The notes below the pieces were generated by a model. It had not been told where the DNA came from and made no database searches. It saw only the letters and a program-made list of their open reading frames with translations. A DNA stretch of 49,004 bases. Origin: a virus. The stretch spans positions 1 to 49,004 of the IMG/VR virus record IMGVR_UViG_3300027498_000005. One strand, written 5' to 3'. This document shows positions 8,251-17,232 of this stretch, one piece after another (the first letter of the stretch is position 1; every line of letters begins with the position of its first letter). The position numbers and the translations under genes are program-made.

Positions 8251-10383
8251 ATGAAATGGAAATTAGCCGCAAAAATGGCAATGTTAGTACAGCAACTCTT
8301 AGGTATTGAAGAAATTCCTATAGATGGCGAAGCAAAAAAAGTTGCTTTTAGCGAAGAGCAAAAAACTCAAATGTTAGGTTTTTTGGCAACCGAAGAAGAT
8401 TACAATGAAATGATGAATCAGTTTAACAAAGATTTATCTAACATGGAATCAGAATCGCAAAGAGAAGAGCGATTAAAAAATGAACTTAGAACTGCTTTAC
8501 AAGAGAATACTAATCTTACTGAGAATGAGATTGATAATAAAGTAAAAGAAGGTGATGTGGCAACACAACTAAGTGCAATGAATGAGACTATGCGCCAGCA
8601 GAAAGCTCAGATTGAAAAATTAATTAATACCCCTGAAGGAGATTCTCCAGTTGCGGAAGGTTTACAAATTGGAGCAAAAATGAAGAATAGCAAAACGCAT
8701 TTATTTGGTGGTAACGAAGCTTATAATGCCTTTGAAGGTAGAGCTTGGAACCAAAGAGCAGCTGGTTTAACTACAGATGCTACTGATTTTACGGATTCTA
8801 CTACTGTAAATAAACTAAATGGCGATTTAGATTTATACTTTAGAGAAAATCCAGACGAAATTAAATCGTTACACAGAGATAATTTTGGGTTACCATCCTT
8901 TTGGCCAAAGCGTTTAAATGTAGATGATAAGGTTAGTGATGGCTTTATAGTATCTGCAGAAATTTCGCAAGCTCGTAAATTACCTTGGTTACCAAAAAAC
9001 AAGCAATCTATTCAGCCAGAAGAAGGTCAAATTTTCCCTGTTCAAATAGATATTGAGTTTGTAGGTCACTATTTACAAAAGATTGAAGCTTCTTGGTTAA
9101 ATTTTATGAATAAAGAAGGTTCTCAGCCTTACAAAACTTCTTTCGTAAGATTTTTAGTTGGTGAGCTGGACAAAAAAGCAAGAGTAGAAGATAGAATTTC
9201 GACCATTAAAGGGGTACATGTTGCTACTCCAGATGATGCTACTGTAGCAGGTAAGTTTATAAACAGACAAGATGGTTTATTGTACCAATTTTTTAAAGGT
9301 AGAGATGTTACTAAAAAATATAAAGCATTTAAGCTTGGTACACCAACTACAATTAATATTGTAGATTATGTAGATGCTTTTATGGAAAGTTTGCCATTAG
9401 ATGTGCGTAGAAATCCAAATTTAAAATTTTACTTATCTCCAGCTTGGTTAACTGCTTACGATAAGCGTTATGAGCAAATACATGCTACACAAACAGATTA
9501 TAAAGGAGTGCCTCCTTATCCAAAAGGATACCCTACGTGTGAGTTTGAATCTTTGGTAGATTTAGAAGGTTTAGATTTTATGTTTGTTACGTTCGATGAT
9601 AATATTGAATTATTAGAGAATGTTCCAAAAGAGAAATCTCTGTATCATTTTGAGTACTTAAAGAGAATGATTTACATCTGGGCAGATTATAAGCAAGGTG
9701 TTCGTTTAATTCATATTGGAAATAAATTAAAAGAAGGGGATCCATTAGAATTTAAAGTGCAAACAGTTTGGTCTAATGATGTGCCAATTTTCCATGATGA
9801 TTTTGCAATTCCTGTTTTTGATGATGAAACTGGAGAAATTGAAGCAAAATTTAATGTAATGCAAGTAGATGCGGGTTGGAAAACACCAGTTACTCAAATT
9901 AAAGGTGCAGCACCAGGACAATTAATTAAAATTATTGGTAATACCGGTATGGCTGCTACTAAGAATGTAAATTCTACAGGTAATATTGGTGTTAGTGCCA
10001 CTTTTGATTTAAAAAGCGGTGGTACATTAACGTTGTATGTGAAAGCAGATGGTTCTATTGTAGAATTAAGCAGAACTACTGGTCCAGCTACTGCAGCAGC
10101 AACAGATACTAATTTTGATTCAGATACTATAGATGCAAGCGAAAGCGATGTGTTCTATTTTATTGGGGAAGCCGATACTACACTAGCAGAAATATTGAAA
10201 GGTGTAGAAGGTAGTACGGTTACTATTTATGGTACTGATACGGTAGATGTTGAGTTTACAGTAACCGATGTAGAAGGTAAAATTTCCGTAACAGAAGATG
10301 CTGTTTTAGCTAGTAAAGCAAATACAATAACTTTAGTAAAAGTTGGTGGTATGTGGTACGAGTCTGAAAGAACGATAGCATAA
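8251..10383 (+). CDS. Major capsid protein with scaffold-like N-terminus and C-terminal beta domains
   Basis: 710 residues, long for a capsid protein. Residues ~1-150 are charged and coiled (EDYNEMMNQFNKDLSN, MRQQKAQIEKL), as in scaffold domains. Residues ~160-540 look like the capsid core. Residues ~550-710 hold two short beta modules of the type GQLIKIIG...LTLYVKADGSIVELSR and STVTIYG...ITLVKVGGMWYESER, related to the tail of the next protein. I infer cleavage of the N-terminal part by the upstream protease and surface display of the C-terminal modules. Assigned by position next to the protease, abundance-type gene order and architecture rather than by a sharp motif. Confidence 0.7.
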   Translation: MKWKLAAKMAMLVQQLLGIEEIPIDGEAKKVAFSEEQKTQMLGFLATEEDYNEMMNQFNKDLSNMESESQREERLKNELRTALQENTNLTENEIDNKVKEGDVATQLSAMNETMRQQKAQIEKLINTPEGDSPVAEGLQIGAKMKNSKTHLFGGNEAYNAFEGRAWNQRAAGLTTDATDFTDSTTVNKLNGDLDLYFRENPDEIKSLHRDNFGLPSFWPKRLNVDDKVSDGFIVSAEISQARKLPWLPKNKQSIQPEEGQIFPVQIDIEFVGHYLQKIEASWLNFMNKEGSQPYKTSFVRFLVGELDKKARVEDRISTIKGVHVATPDDATVAGKFINRQDGLLYQFFKGRDVTKKYKAFKLGTPTTINIVDYVDAFMESLPLDVRRNPNLKFYLSPAWLTAYDKRYEQIHATQTDYKGVPPYPKGYPTCEFESLVDLEGLDFMFVTFDDNIELLENVPKEKSLYHFEYLKRMIYIWADYKQGVRLIHIGNKLKEGDPLEFKVQTVWSNDVPIFHDDFAIPVFDDETGEIEAKFNVMQVDAGWKTPVTQIKGAAPGQLIKIIGNTGMAATKNVNSTGNIGVSATFDLKSGGTLTLYVKADGSIVELSRTTGPATAAATDTNFDSDTIDASESDVFYFIGEADTTLAEILKGVEGSTVTIYGTDTVDVEFTVTDVEGKISVTEDAVLASKANTITLVKVGGMWYESERTIA

Positions 10384-10410
10384 TTATAAATTAATCTTTA
10401 AAAAATTAAG

Positions 10411-11235
10411 ATGCCATATTTTAGAAAATCAGTAGCAAGTCCGGGGGGAATTTCCCCTGGCTCTGCTAAACCAAAAAATGCCAATGTAACTTTATTATTT
10501 GTAGATGATATTTTGTCTTGGCCAGTACGAAACGATAGTGGAATTTTATACGAAGGAAACTTTGTAATGAAAGCTGGAGCTAGTATGCTTCAGGTATACA
10601 TGACTCCAAAAAAACAAAAGCCTGGTTATGTAGGTGAAGGTGAAGTGGATGAAATGTCTATTCAGCAAAAATTTGAAGGTAGTCACCCAGGTAATAGTTT
10701 AGAGATAAAGGAATTTATCCAAAATACTATTGGTAAAGATGTTATAATAATGTCTGGAGATTGCCAAGGAAAATCTTTTGAGGTATTTGGTACGCCATGT
10801 TCTCCATTGCGTATGAAGCCTACAGGGGTTTTAGATGATACCAGGACAGGGCACGATATGGTTTTTGACCAATCGTTACCTACAGGTTTATTGCCAGGTA
10901 CCTATAATGGTTCTGTAATGTTTGCGGATCCAGTAGCAATTGCAGATGAGAATATAGATGTAACTGTTGCCAATGGTTCGCAATTAAAATTAGCAAGTTC
11001 TGATGTTGGTGTGGCATTAGATATTGCTTCTATAGACCAGGAGCAGGGTACTGTAATTAGCCTTATTGGTTCTGGTGGTGCTGATCCTGCAGTATTAACA
11101 AATGGAGCTAAAACAGCTGCTACAGTGGTTTTAATTGATGGAACAGACTGGGCGGCATTAGATAATGCGGTTTTGGATTTAAAAGTGTATAAAAGTGGTG
11201 CAGTTACTTATTTGTTAGAGCAAAATAGAGCATAA
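10411..11235 (+). CDS. Virion structural protein, probable major tail-tube protein
   Basis: 274 residues. The N-terminal ~170 residues (ANVTLLFVDDILSWPVRND, FVMKAGASMLQVYMTP, SFEVFGTPCSPLRMKP) resemble tail-tube-like proteins of Bacteroidota phages. Residues ~180-274 carry a beta module (GTVISLIG...LDLKVYKSGAVTYLLEQNR) like those at the end of the capsid protein. It is followed by a strong terminator. It could instead be a capsid decoration protein. Confidence 0.55.
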   Translation: MPYFRKSVASPGGISPGSAKPKNANVTLLFVDDILSWPVRNDSGILYEGNFVMKAGASMLQVYMTPKKQKPGYVGEGEVDEMSIQQKFEGSHPGNSLEIKEFIQNTIGKDVIIMSGDCQGKSFEVFGTPCSPLRMKPTGVLDDTRTGHDMVFDQSLPTGLLPGTYNGSVMFADPVAIADENIDVTVANGSQLKLASSDVGVALDIASIDQEQGTVISLIGSGGADPAVLTNGAKTAATVVLIDGTDWAALDNAVLDLKVYKSGAVTYLLEQNRA

Positions 11236-11267
11236 TTTTTTTTATTTTTTTTTTTGAGTTGGTTAGT

Positions 11268-11299
11268 AAAAGCCTTCGAGTAGTTCTCGAAGGCTTTTT
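11268..11299 (+). terminator. Rho-independent terminator after the head operon
   Basis: Perfect stem AAAGCCTTCGAG / CTCGAAGGCTTT with loop TAGTT, followed by a T run. It separates the capsid unit from the packaging unit, and its T run abuts late promoter copy 2. Confidence 0.9.
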
Positions 11300-11301
11300 C
11301 A

Positions 11302-11337
11302 TGTTACATCTTTTTGCAATTGCAATTGCAATATTTG
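11302..11337 (+). promoter_or_regulatory. Late promoter element, copy 2 (before packaging module)
   Basis: TGTTACA at 11302-11308, 21 bases, AATATTTG at 11330-11337 (five of six fixed positions of TAnnTTTG). The spacer holds GCAATTGCAATTGCAAT, a short self-complementary repeat also seen just after copy 3. Predicted transcripts would start near 11344, which excludes an upstream TTG start at 11314 and supports the ATG at 11371. Confidence 0.7.
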
Positions 11338-11370
11338 GTATTGCAAAGTGTAAAACAAAATAACAATACT

Positions 11371-12345
11371 ATGAAATTAGAGGTTTTAGAATTTTTAAAA
11401 GAAAAAAAGGGTACGCCTTCCGAGCAATATAATAAGGCAATGGAATTGTACCGTAAAAGTGAAGGGCATTCGGTACCATCGTTAAACTATTATAATCGTT
11501 CAGGATTTTCAGCTTCTAATTTAGAAAGTGTTTGTTACGATTTAAAAAAGATACACAATGTTTCGGATTTAGAGATAAGAGCTAAAAACGTAAAAAACAT
11601 TAAAGTTAAAGCTGCTGTTTTTGTAGGAACAAAAGAAGCGGACACTTCAGATGTTAATAAAGAATTAGGTTCTACTGGTCCAGAAAATAAAGAAAACGAT
11701 ACAGATGTAACGAAAAGTGATACAGATGTCCAGAAAAACGGGACAGATGCTGTAAAAAACGGAACTTTAGAAAATAATAGTAAAAATACTGATCCAGATA
11801 TTTTAGTTGTTCCTGTTGGGGATATTACCACCTATAATGAAATTTTTAGAGATGCGCCAGTAGCAGCTGTTGGTGGTTTAAAAATTAGAGAGGAATTTCC
11901 GTTCCTGGCAGAAAAAGAATGTCCGGACGAATTTAAAATTTTAGTTGCCGACATGTTTACGGCTTGGGGGAATTTTAAAGATGCGCATAAAGAACTTGTT
12001 GCTGATAAAACAGATGCGGAACTGTTTGTATTGGCAAAAGAAGCTATTGAGAATTTCCAGTTAAACAAAGAAATTTGGGACGAACTTAATTATTACAAGG
12101 AAAATAAAGAAGTACTTGGGAATCATCCAATATTTAAAGAGAAGGTTTTAAAAGCTGCAGTTGCAAAAATGACTCCTGTTGCGCTTATGAAGCGTAAAAC
12201 AAATCTTAAGAGTTACGTTTCTAAGGAAAAGAAAAAATTGATTGACAATACGGACGAAGCATCCATATCTAAAATCAATAAAAAAATAGAGGACTATAAC
12301 CAGGAATTAACGATTATTGAGAATAGACTTGAGCCAAAAGAATAA
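11371..12345 (+). CDS. Hypothetical phage protein with Asn/Thr/Asp-rich linker
   Basis: 324 residues from the ATG at 11371. Residues ~1-85 look globular; ~95-140 are a low-complexity linker with repeated TDV(T/Q)K and NGT units; the rest is helical, ending in a probable coiled coil (about 285-324). First gene of the packaging unit; the next gene overlaps its end by 29 bases. No function recognised; possibly a scaffold or assembly factor. Confidence 0.7.
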   Translation: MKLEVLEFLKEKKGTPSEQYNKAMELYRKSEGHSVPSLNYYNRSGFSASNLESVCYDLKKIHNVSDLEIRAKNVKNIKVKAAVFVGTKEADTSDVNKELGSTGPENKENDTDVTKSDTDVQKNGTDAVKNGTLENNSKNTDPDILVVPVGDITTYNEIFRDAPVAAVGGLKIREEFPFLAEKECPDEFKILVADMFTAWGNFKDAHKELVADKTDAELFVLAKEAIENFQLNKEIWDELNYYKENKEVLGNHPIFKEKVLKAAVAKMTPVALMKRKTNLKSYVSKEKKKLIDNTDEASISKINKKIEDYNQELTIIENRLEPKE

Positions 12346-12925
12346 ATTTTTTGATATAAAAAAACAGTCGGAGTCCTCGCAGCCCTCTTTGCCTGTAAGC
12401 CCCAATTATACGAGCAAGTATTTATTGGGGCATTATCAAAAGATTAAACATTTAGATAAAGATTTAGGTCGGTTGCCTTCTGAAGAAGAGTTCTTTTTTT
12501 TACAAACTTGTGGGGCTTTTAATGCGTTTACATTTATTCCTTTTGTTTCTAAAAACCTTAAGATAAAAGAGTTGTATGCGAGCACCTATAGTATTAGTAG
12601 ACGAACAGTTACGGCGATGGTAGAATTGCATGATGCTGGTGTGGTAGATAAAATTACGCTCCTTATTAGTGATAGTATGCAGAAAAGGAATCCGGTTACG
12701 ATGGATTTGCTCCATGGTTTAGAAAAAACTAGGCCTAATATAGATGTAAAATTCGCTTGGGTACATGCTAAAGTTTGCTTGTTAAAAACTATAGATGGCT
12801 ACTATTGTATTGAAGGTAGCGGTAATTGGAGCGAAAATGCACATTATGAGCAATATGTGTTTGCAAATAGTAAAGGCTTGTATGATTTTAGAAAGGAATT
12901 ATTTACCAATATAAATTTTAAGTGA
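12317..12925 (+). CDS. PLD-like (single HKD motif) protein
   Basis: About 202 residues if started at the TTG at 12317 (another TTG is at 12329); no ATG precedes the conserved region. VHAKVCLLKT with H150 and K152, then EGSGNWSENA (Gly167-Asn170), matches the HxK...GSxN core of phospholipase-D/Nuc-type phosphodiesterases. A single motif suggests a dimeric nuclease such as Nuc, or a degenerate member. It overlaps the gene before by 29 bases and shares TGATG with the next one, so it is translationally coupled within the packaging module. Role in packaging or DNA processing is inference. Confidence 0.65.
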   Translation: MRIDLSQKNKFFDIKKQSESSQPSLPVSPNYTSKYLLGHYQKIKHLDKDLGRLPSEEEFFFLQTCGAFNAFTFIPFVSKNLKIKELYASTYSISRRTVTAMVELHDAGVVDKITLLISDSMQKRNPVTMDLLHGLEKTRPNIDVKFAWVHAKVCLLKTIDGYYCIEGSGNWSENAHYEQYVFANSKGLYDFRKELFTNINFK

Positions 12926-13089
12926 TGAATAAAAGTACAGTAAGGTTTTTAAGAGATGTTTTTGCAATGTTGTTTGCCATTTTTGTATTGCTTTTTATTC
13001 CATATCAGTTTGGCCAAAATTGGTTGTGGATTAGTTGGATGCCAGCACTGTATGTTTATTTTTTTATGTCTATTGGTGGTAAATTATAA
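12925..13089 (+). CDS. Small two-TM membrane protein
   Basis: 54 residues, MNKSTVRFLRDVFAMLF..., with two hydrophobic stretches (about 11-27 and 33-50). The start overlaps the upstream stop (TGATG) and the stop lies 2 bases before the next start. Unknown role; its placement among packaging genes is odd for a membrane protein. Confidence 0.6.
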   Translation: MNKSTVRFLRDVFAMLFAIFVLLFIPYQFGQNWLWISWMPALYVYFFMSIGGKL

Positions 13090-13091
13090 TT

Positions 13092-13424
13092 ATGGACTTT
13101 CCTGAAGGAGAAATAGAAGATGTTGTAGAATATACGCCATGGGAGGAGATAGAGCAATTAGCAGCTGCTAATTATTCTCCGGAACAAATTGCGATATACC
13201 AAGGTAAAGACAAAAAGGAGTTTTTAAATGCCTGGAACAATTTAGAGAGTAAGGAGCGTTTGCATTACGAAAAAGGCAGACTGGTAGCGGAGTTTGAAAT
13301 TAATCAGAAGCTTTTAGACAATGCAAAATCTGGAAACATTACTGCAGCACAAATATTTGAGAAAAATAGAGAGCGAGTACATGTAGAGAATATGAAGAAG
13401 CAAATATATTTTGGTACAGAATGA
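13092..13424 (+). CDS. Probable small terminase subunit
   Basis: 110 residues. EIEQLAAANYSPEQIAIYQG (about 18-38) has the helix-turn-helix pattern found at the start of many small terminase subunits, followed by a helical, charged C-terminus suited to oligomer formation. It lies two genes before the large terminase and overlaps the next gene by 4 bases (ATGA). Small terminases recognise the packaging site. The call is by pattern and context. Confidence 0.6.
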   Translation: MDFPEGEIEDVVEYTPWEEIEQLAAANYSPEQIAIYQGKDKKEFLNAWNNLESKERLHYEKGRLVAEFEINQKLLDNAKSGNITAAQIFEKNRERVHVENMKKQIYFGTE

Positions 13425-14047
13425 AGTTAGAAGATATTTCTATAGATGTTATTTATGATTTTATTCATAATGGTGATCCAGGTAATGTGGATCCTGCTAT
13501 TATTACCTATTTAGAGGTTATGGATAAAGTTCGCGGCATGCGAATGCGTTTTGACCGCTTCCCAAGTAAAGACCATATAATTAAGCATCTAATGAAGGTA
13601 GATGGTTATTCTCGTTATATGGCCAATCAGTTTTTTAACGATGCTATAGAATATTTTTATTCGGACACTAAAATTAGTAAAGATGCCTATAGGAACATGT
13701 TGGCAGAGGATTTGCAAAAAGATATTGCTTTGGCTCGTACAATTGCTAAAGATGTCTCAGACCTTGCTAAAATTAGTAAAATGCGAGCAGATTTAGCGGT
13801 GTTATTACAGTTAGATGTGGAGGATAAAGAAGAGATACCAGATGAGTTTTACGCAAAACCTTGGAAATTGTATGCTACCGATGCCGAATTATTAGGTATG
13901 CCTACCGTAGATCGTGTAAAAATTGCTAAGGATATAGATAATTACCCAGAATTATCTGAAAAGGAGCGTGAGTTAATTAAAAGAGAGGCGGCAATATTAC
14001 CTGTAAAAATATTTTTAGATGAGTCGGAAAACGCACGTAAGTCATAA
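13421..14047 (+). CDS. Hypothetical protein coupled to terminase
   Basis: 208 residues, soluble, mostly helical, with no motif I recognise. It overlaps the gene before by 4 bases and the large terminase by 29 bases, so all three are probably translated together. Possibly an accessory terminase component. Confidence 0.7.
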   Translation: MKLEDISIDVIYDFIHNGDPGNVDPAIITYLEVMDKVRGMRMRFDRFPSKDHIIKHLMKVDGYSRYMANQFFNDAIEYFYSDTKISKDAYRNMLAEDLQKDIALARTIAKDVSDLAKISKMRADLAVLLQLDVEDKEEIPDEFYAKPWKLYATDAELLGMPTVDRVKIAKDIDNYPELSEKERELIKREAAILPVKIFLDESENARKS

Positions 14048-15728
14048 GGAATTAGATGTAGAAGGTCGTTTTGCTACTTGGATAAAAATGGCAATAGACT
14101 TAATAGCCCCAAAAGATTTGTTTTTAATTGCGGGTAGAGCTACGGCAAAAACTTCAGATATTATTGCAGAGCGCTCCATGGATATTATTTACGATATGCC
14201 TACGAGTTATCAGGTGTTTGTTAGTGATACCTATGTAAATGCATTAAAAAATGTAGTACCAACTTTGTTAGAAGGTTGGGAGCGTAAAGGATGGAAAAGA
14301 GGTGTGCATTATGTTACGGACGAACGGCCGCCAGTTTCTTTTAAATTACCATATAAGCCTGTGTCGCAATATAAACACACTATATCTTTATTTAATGGCT
14401 GTTTTTTTAACTTGGTTTCCATGGACCAACCAAGTGGTGCAGCTGGTAACTCGTACCAACATATTTATGGGGATGAAGCAAAGTATATTGATCCTGATAA
14501 ATTAAAAAAATTAACTCCAGCGCTTCGTGGAGAGTACGTAACCTTTGGCCATAGTGTATACTATAGAGGTAGAACCTTTACTACCGATATGCCTAATGTG
14601 GCGGATAAAGATTACGATTGGATTTTAGACCAGGAGAAAAATATGGATAAGGAGCAAATAAAATTAGCGCTCCAAGTTGCCTTGGTTTTAAATGAAATAA
14701 AAAAGGAGTTATATAATGCTATTAAAGACCAGGATAAAAAGAAAATAGCAGCACTGAACCGGAATGTAGTACGGTGGACTCAGAAGTGGGTTCGTGTACG
14801 TAAAGATGCTACTTTTTATTATGTGGTTTCCTCGTATGTGAATGTAGATGTGCTTACAGGAGGGTACTTTACCGACTCCCTGAAGGCTTTAGGTATAGAA
14901 GAGTTTAAAGCCTCTGTATTGTCTTTTAAAGCAGAATTAAAAAAGGGTGAAAAATTCTATATTAATTTAGGAAAGCATCATTTTTATGATGATGGTGTGG
15001 TTTCTGAATATTATAATAATTATGCCATTGGTGAAAAGATTGAAGAAACCAGTTTGGCATTGCGCTATATTAACCATGATGCGGAATTAGATGCGGGAAT
15101 GGATTTTGGAAACCAATGTAGTATGGTTTTAGGGCAAGAATTAGGAAGGTATTACTATTGTTTAAAGAACATGCACACTTTGGCGCCAGATAGCTCTAAG
15201 GAACTAGCTATACAGTTTCTTGATTTTTTTAAGCATCATAAAACCAAGGTTCTTAATTTGTATTATGACCGTAGTGGGAACCAGTATGCCAGGTTAAAAA
15301 AAGATTGGGCATCTGAAGTGCAAAATCATATTGAAAAAATGAATGGTACTCCTACTGGTTGGAAGGTGAATTTAATGAGTCAGAACCAAGCTACCATTTA
15401 CCATGATGAGGAATTTAATTATGCCAAAAAATTTATGGGAGAATATTATAATACTATTCCTAAATTAAAAATAGATAGGTACCAGTGTAGAGAATTAAAG
15501 TCTAGTTTGGAATTGGCTAAAACAAAAATGAAAAAGAATACCAGGACTGGATCTACAGAAACTTTAAAAGATAAGAGTAGCGAAGCTTTGCCATTGGCTA
15601 AACTGCCTATGTATTCTACTAATTATAGTGATGCTTTTAAATATTTAATGTGGCGTAAAAAGTGGGTTAAAATAACACAGAATAGAAAAGGAGGTGTTAT
15701 GATGACTCCTGGAAGTTTTGGAGGATAA
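14019..15728 (+). CDS. terL: Terminase large subunit
   Basis: 569 residues. ATPase part: Walker-A-like AGRATAKT at 38-45 and Walker B HIYGDEAKYI near 147-156. Nuclease part: DAGMDFGNQ near 357-365 and LYYDRSGN near 411 supply the acidic residues of an RNase-H-like fold. This is the motor that cuts and packages DNA into the prohead. The start at 14019 overlaps the gene before by 29 bases. Last gene of the packaging unit; a hairpin terminator follows. Confidence 0.9.
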   Translation: MSRKTHVSHKELDVEGRFATWIKMAIDLIAPKDLFLIAGRATAKTSDIIAERSMDIIYDMPTSYQVFVSDTYVNALKNVVPTLLEGWERKGWKRGVHYVTDERPPVSFKLPYKPVSQYKHTISLFNGCFFNLVSMDQPSGAAGNSYQHIYGDEAKYIDPDKLKKLTPALRGEYVTFGHSVYYRGRTFTTDMPNVADKDYDWILDQEKNMDKEQIKLALQVALVLNEIKKELYNAIKDQDKKKIAALNRNVVRWTQKWVRVRKDATFYYVVSSYVNVDVLTGGYFTDSLKALGIEEFKASVLSFKAELKKGEKFYINLGKHHFYDDGVVSEYYNNYAIGEKIEETSLALRYINHDAELDAGMDFGNQCSMVLGQELGRYYYCLKNMHTLAPDSSKELAIQFLDFFKHHKTKVLNLYYDRSGNQYARLKKDWASEVQNHIEKMNGTPTGWKVNLMSQNQATIYHDEEFNYAKKFMGEYYNTIPKLKIDRYQCRELKSSLELAKTKMKKNTRTGSTETLKDKSSEALPLAKLPMYSTNYSDAFKYLMWRKKWVKITQNRKGGVMMTPGSFGG

Positions 15729-15737
15729 ACCAAGCCC

Positions 15738-15758
15738 TCGCCCGCAAGGGCGAAATTT
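15738..15758 (+). terminator. Terminator after terL
   Basis: Stem TCGCCC / GGGCGA closed by a GCAA tetraloop, followed by AATTTTG. It lies 10 bases after the terL stop. The stretch from here to 15925 holds nothing I can identify; it separates converging units. Confidence 0.7.
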
Positions 15759-15925
15759 TGAAAATTCCGACCTTACAGACAATGGAAAAAATTAGTTTAA
15801 AAGTGTATCGTTTCTTTTGTCGGGTTTTTTCCTTTTCCCAATATTTTACGTTAAGCGTTTTCAGGTTTTTTTTAGAGAGGTAGTCTCAAAAGCCGTTATA
15901 CAAAATTCATCCTCTTAACTATGTT

Positions 15926-16570
15926 TTATTTACATAAAATTAATAATGTGTTATGCTTGTGAAAATTGGGGTTTATAGCATATGTTTTTTTTGGTTCGGT
16001 CATGCGTAAAGTGTCCATGCAATAAATAGTTCCTTTCATTTGGTGCATACATAGGTTAATAGCCGCCATTTTAGCGCATACAGGGTCTAAATCTTGCCCT
16101 ATATATGTCATGTCCTTTGTGTGTTGGTTTGCGCTTAGAAGGGTTCTTCCGCTTCCGCACGTTGGATCGTTTACGGTTTTGTCCCAATCGGCATTTTGTA
16201 GGGAAAATTGCGTCATTAAATCGCAAATAGGTTTAGGGGTGAAAAATTGCCCAAAACTAGATTTTTTATGGTTGCTTGCTAGTATTTCGTAATATTCGCC
16301 TAAGGGATCAATCCAATCGTTGTTTTGTTTGGCGTTGCTGTAAAGTATTAGTAGTTCTGCCATCATTTGGGCAAAAATATTTAGTTCCTCTTTTTTGTAT
16401 CTTTTAATTACATCAAAATACCAGTCCTCTTGCGTTCCTCTTGCAAAACAACATATAAAAATACTTAGGAAATCATCAAAAATATTTGAAGCGTCCCAAC
16501 TATACATAAATTTATTAAATAAGGAGTTAAAGTTTTTTAACTCCTTACTAACTAACTGTGTTTTAATCAT
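15926..16570 (-). CDS. N6-adenine DNA methylase-like protein (HsdM type, short)
   Basis: 214 residues. FGQFFTPKPICDLM (106-119) and DPTCGSGRTLL (135-145) are the entry and S-adenosylmethionine-binding motifs of type-I-like adenine methylases. After IYCMDTLRM the sequence ends without the expected (D/N)PP(Y/F) catalytic motif; NPNF near 196 is the closest. So it may be inactive in catalysis or a truncated form like other short phage and element-borne methylases. It overlaps the ArdC-like gene by 8 bases in a minus-strand operon and probably protects against host restriction. Confidence 0.7.
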   Translation of the reverse strand: MIKTQLVSKELKNFNSLFNKFMYSWDASNIFDDFLSIFICCFARGTQEDWYFDVIKRYKKEELNIFAQMMAELLILYSNAKQNNDWIDPLGEYYEILASNHKKSSFGQFFTPKPICDLMTQFSLQNADWDKTVNDPTCGSGRTLLSANQHTKDMTYIGQDLDPVCAKMAAINLCMHQMKGTIYCMDTLRMTEPKKTYAINPNFHKHNTLLILCK

Positions 16571-16946
16571 TTTTTAAGGGCTTAACTTGGTTGTTAGAGA
16601 AAACAAATGTTATTGGAAAAAACTCTAATTCTTCCGTTTTTGTTGCGCCTTGTGGGGTTGTTGTTTCTTGGTTTTTTCTTCCCCATAATAGAAAAGCTTT
16701 TTCGCCTTTGTTCACTACTTGCCCATCTTTAAGCCATGATTTAAAGGTTTTAAAAACCTGGTCTTTATCGCTTTTATAGAAAAATTCTACCAAAATTTGG
16801 TTAACTCTCATTTTGGCATATTTTTCTGCAGCTTCCGGAGTTTCTGCGCTATCGATTATTTTTTCTCTTAATTTTTTCGCTCTTTGAGAAAGTTCGTTTA
16901 ATCGTGTTCTTTTTTCTTGTATAGATTCTTTTGTAATTGTTGCCAT
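16563..16946 (-). CDS. ArdC-like N-terminal domain protein (anti-restriction candidate)
   Basis: 127 residues. FKTFKSWLKDGQVVNKGEK followed by AFLLWGRK (about 65-91) matches the conserved part of the ssDNA-binding N-terminal domain of ArdC-type proteins. The metalloprotease half of full ArdC is absent. Next to the methylase gene, it makes an anti-restriction cassette likely. Confidence 0.65.
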   Translation of the reverse strand: MATITKESIQEKRTRLNELSQRAKKLREKIIDSAETPEAAEKYAKMRVNQILVEFFYKSDKDQVFKTFKSWLKDGQVVNKGEKAFLLWGRKNQETTTPQGATKTEELEFFPITFVFSNNQVKPLKND

Positions 16947-16948
16947 AA

Positions 16949-17173
16949 TTAAAAAATGTATTCGTTAAAGTCGCTGTTTTCTGTTTGGTTTTCTTGAATA
17001 AATAAATCCGCAATTTCTTGCGCTTTATTAAATGCGCGTCTTGCCTTTTTTTTAAAATAATCGTAGTCGGAGTAATTAAAATATTTAGAAAATCCTTTGC
17101 GGTGTAATATGGCTTTTACTTGTTCGGAAAGTAGAAAAGGGTTATTTTTACCCTCATGTATTGAGTTTGTCAT
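16949..17173 (-). CDS. Small hypothetical protein
   Basis: 74 residues, Lys/Phe/Tyr-rich (YSDYDYFKKKARRAFNKA), soluble. It lies 2 bases upstream of the ArdC-like gene in the same minus-strand operon. No motif recognised. Confidence 0.6.
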   Translation of the reverse strand: MTNSIHEGKNNPFLLSEQVKAILHRKGFSKYFNYSDYDYFKKKARRAFNKAQEIADLFIQENQTENSDFNEYIF

Positions 17174-17195
17174 AACTTAATATATTTGTTATTTA

Positions 17196-17225
17196 AAAGC
17201 CCCCTCCCTGCCAGTTGGGGGCTTT
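17196..17225 (-). terminator. Hairpin terminator between minus-strand genes
   Basis: Perfect stem AAAGCCCCC / GGGGGCTTT around a 12-base loop. It lies just after the stop of the 17233-17625 gene and before the next minus-strand gene, so that gene is probably its own unit. Confidence 0.75.
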
Positions 17226-17232
17226 AATTGTT

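Noticed and set aside
11314-11370. N-terminal extension of the 11371 gene from a TTG at 11314
   Set aside because: It would start upstream of the -7 box of late promoter copy 2 and encodes a low-complexity LQLQ stretch made by the GCAATT repeat; the ATG at 11371 is better.
15926-16570. Complete HsdM restriction-modification subunit
   Set aside because: Only 214 residues, no catalytic (D/N)PP(Y/F) motif and no HsdS or HsdR gene nearby.
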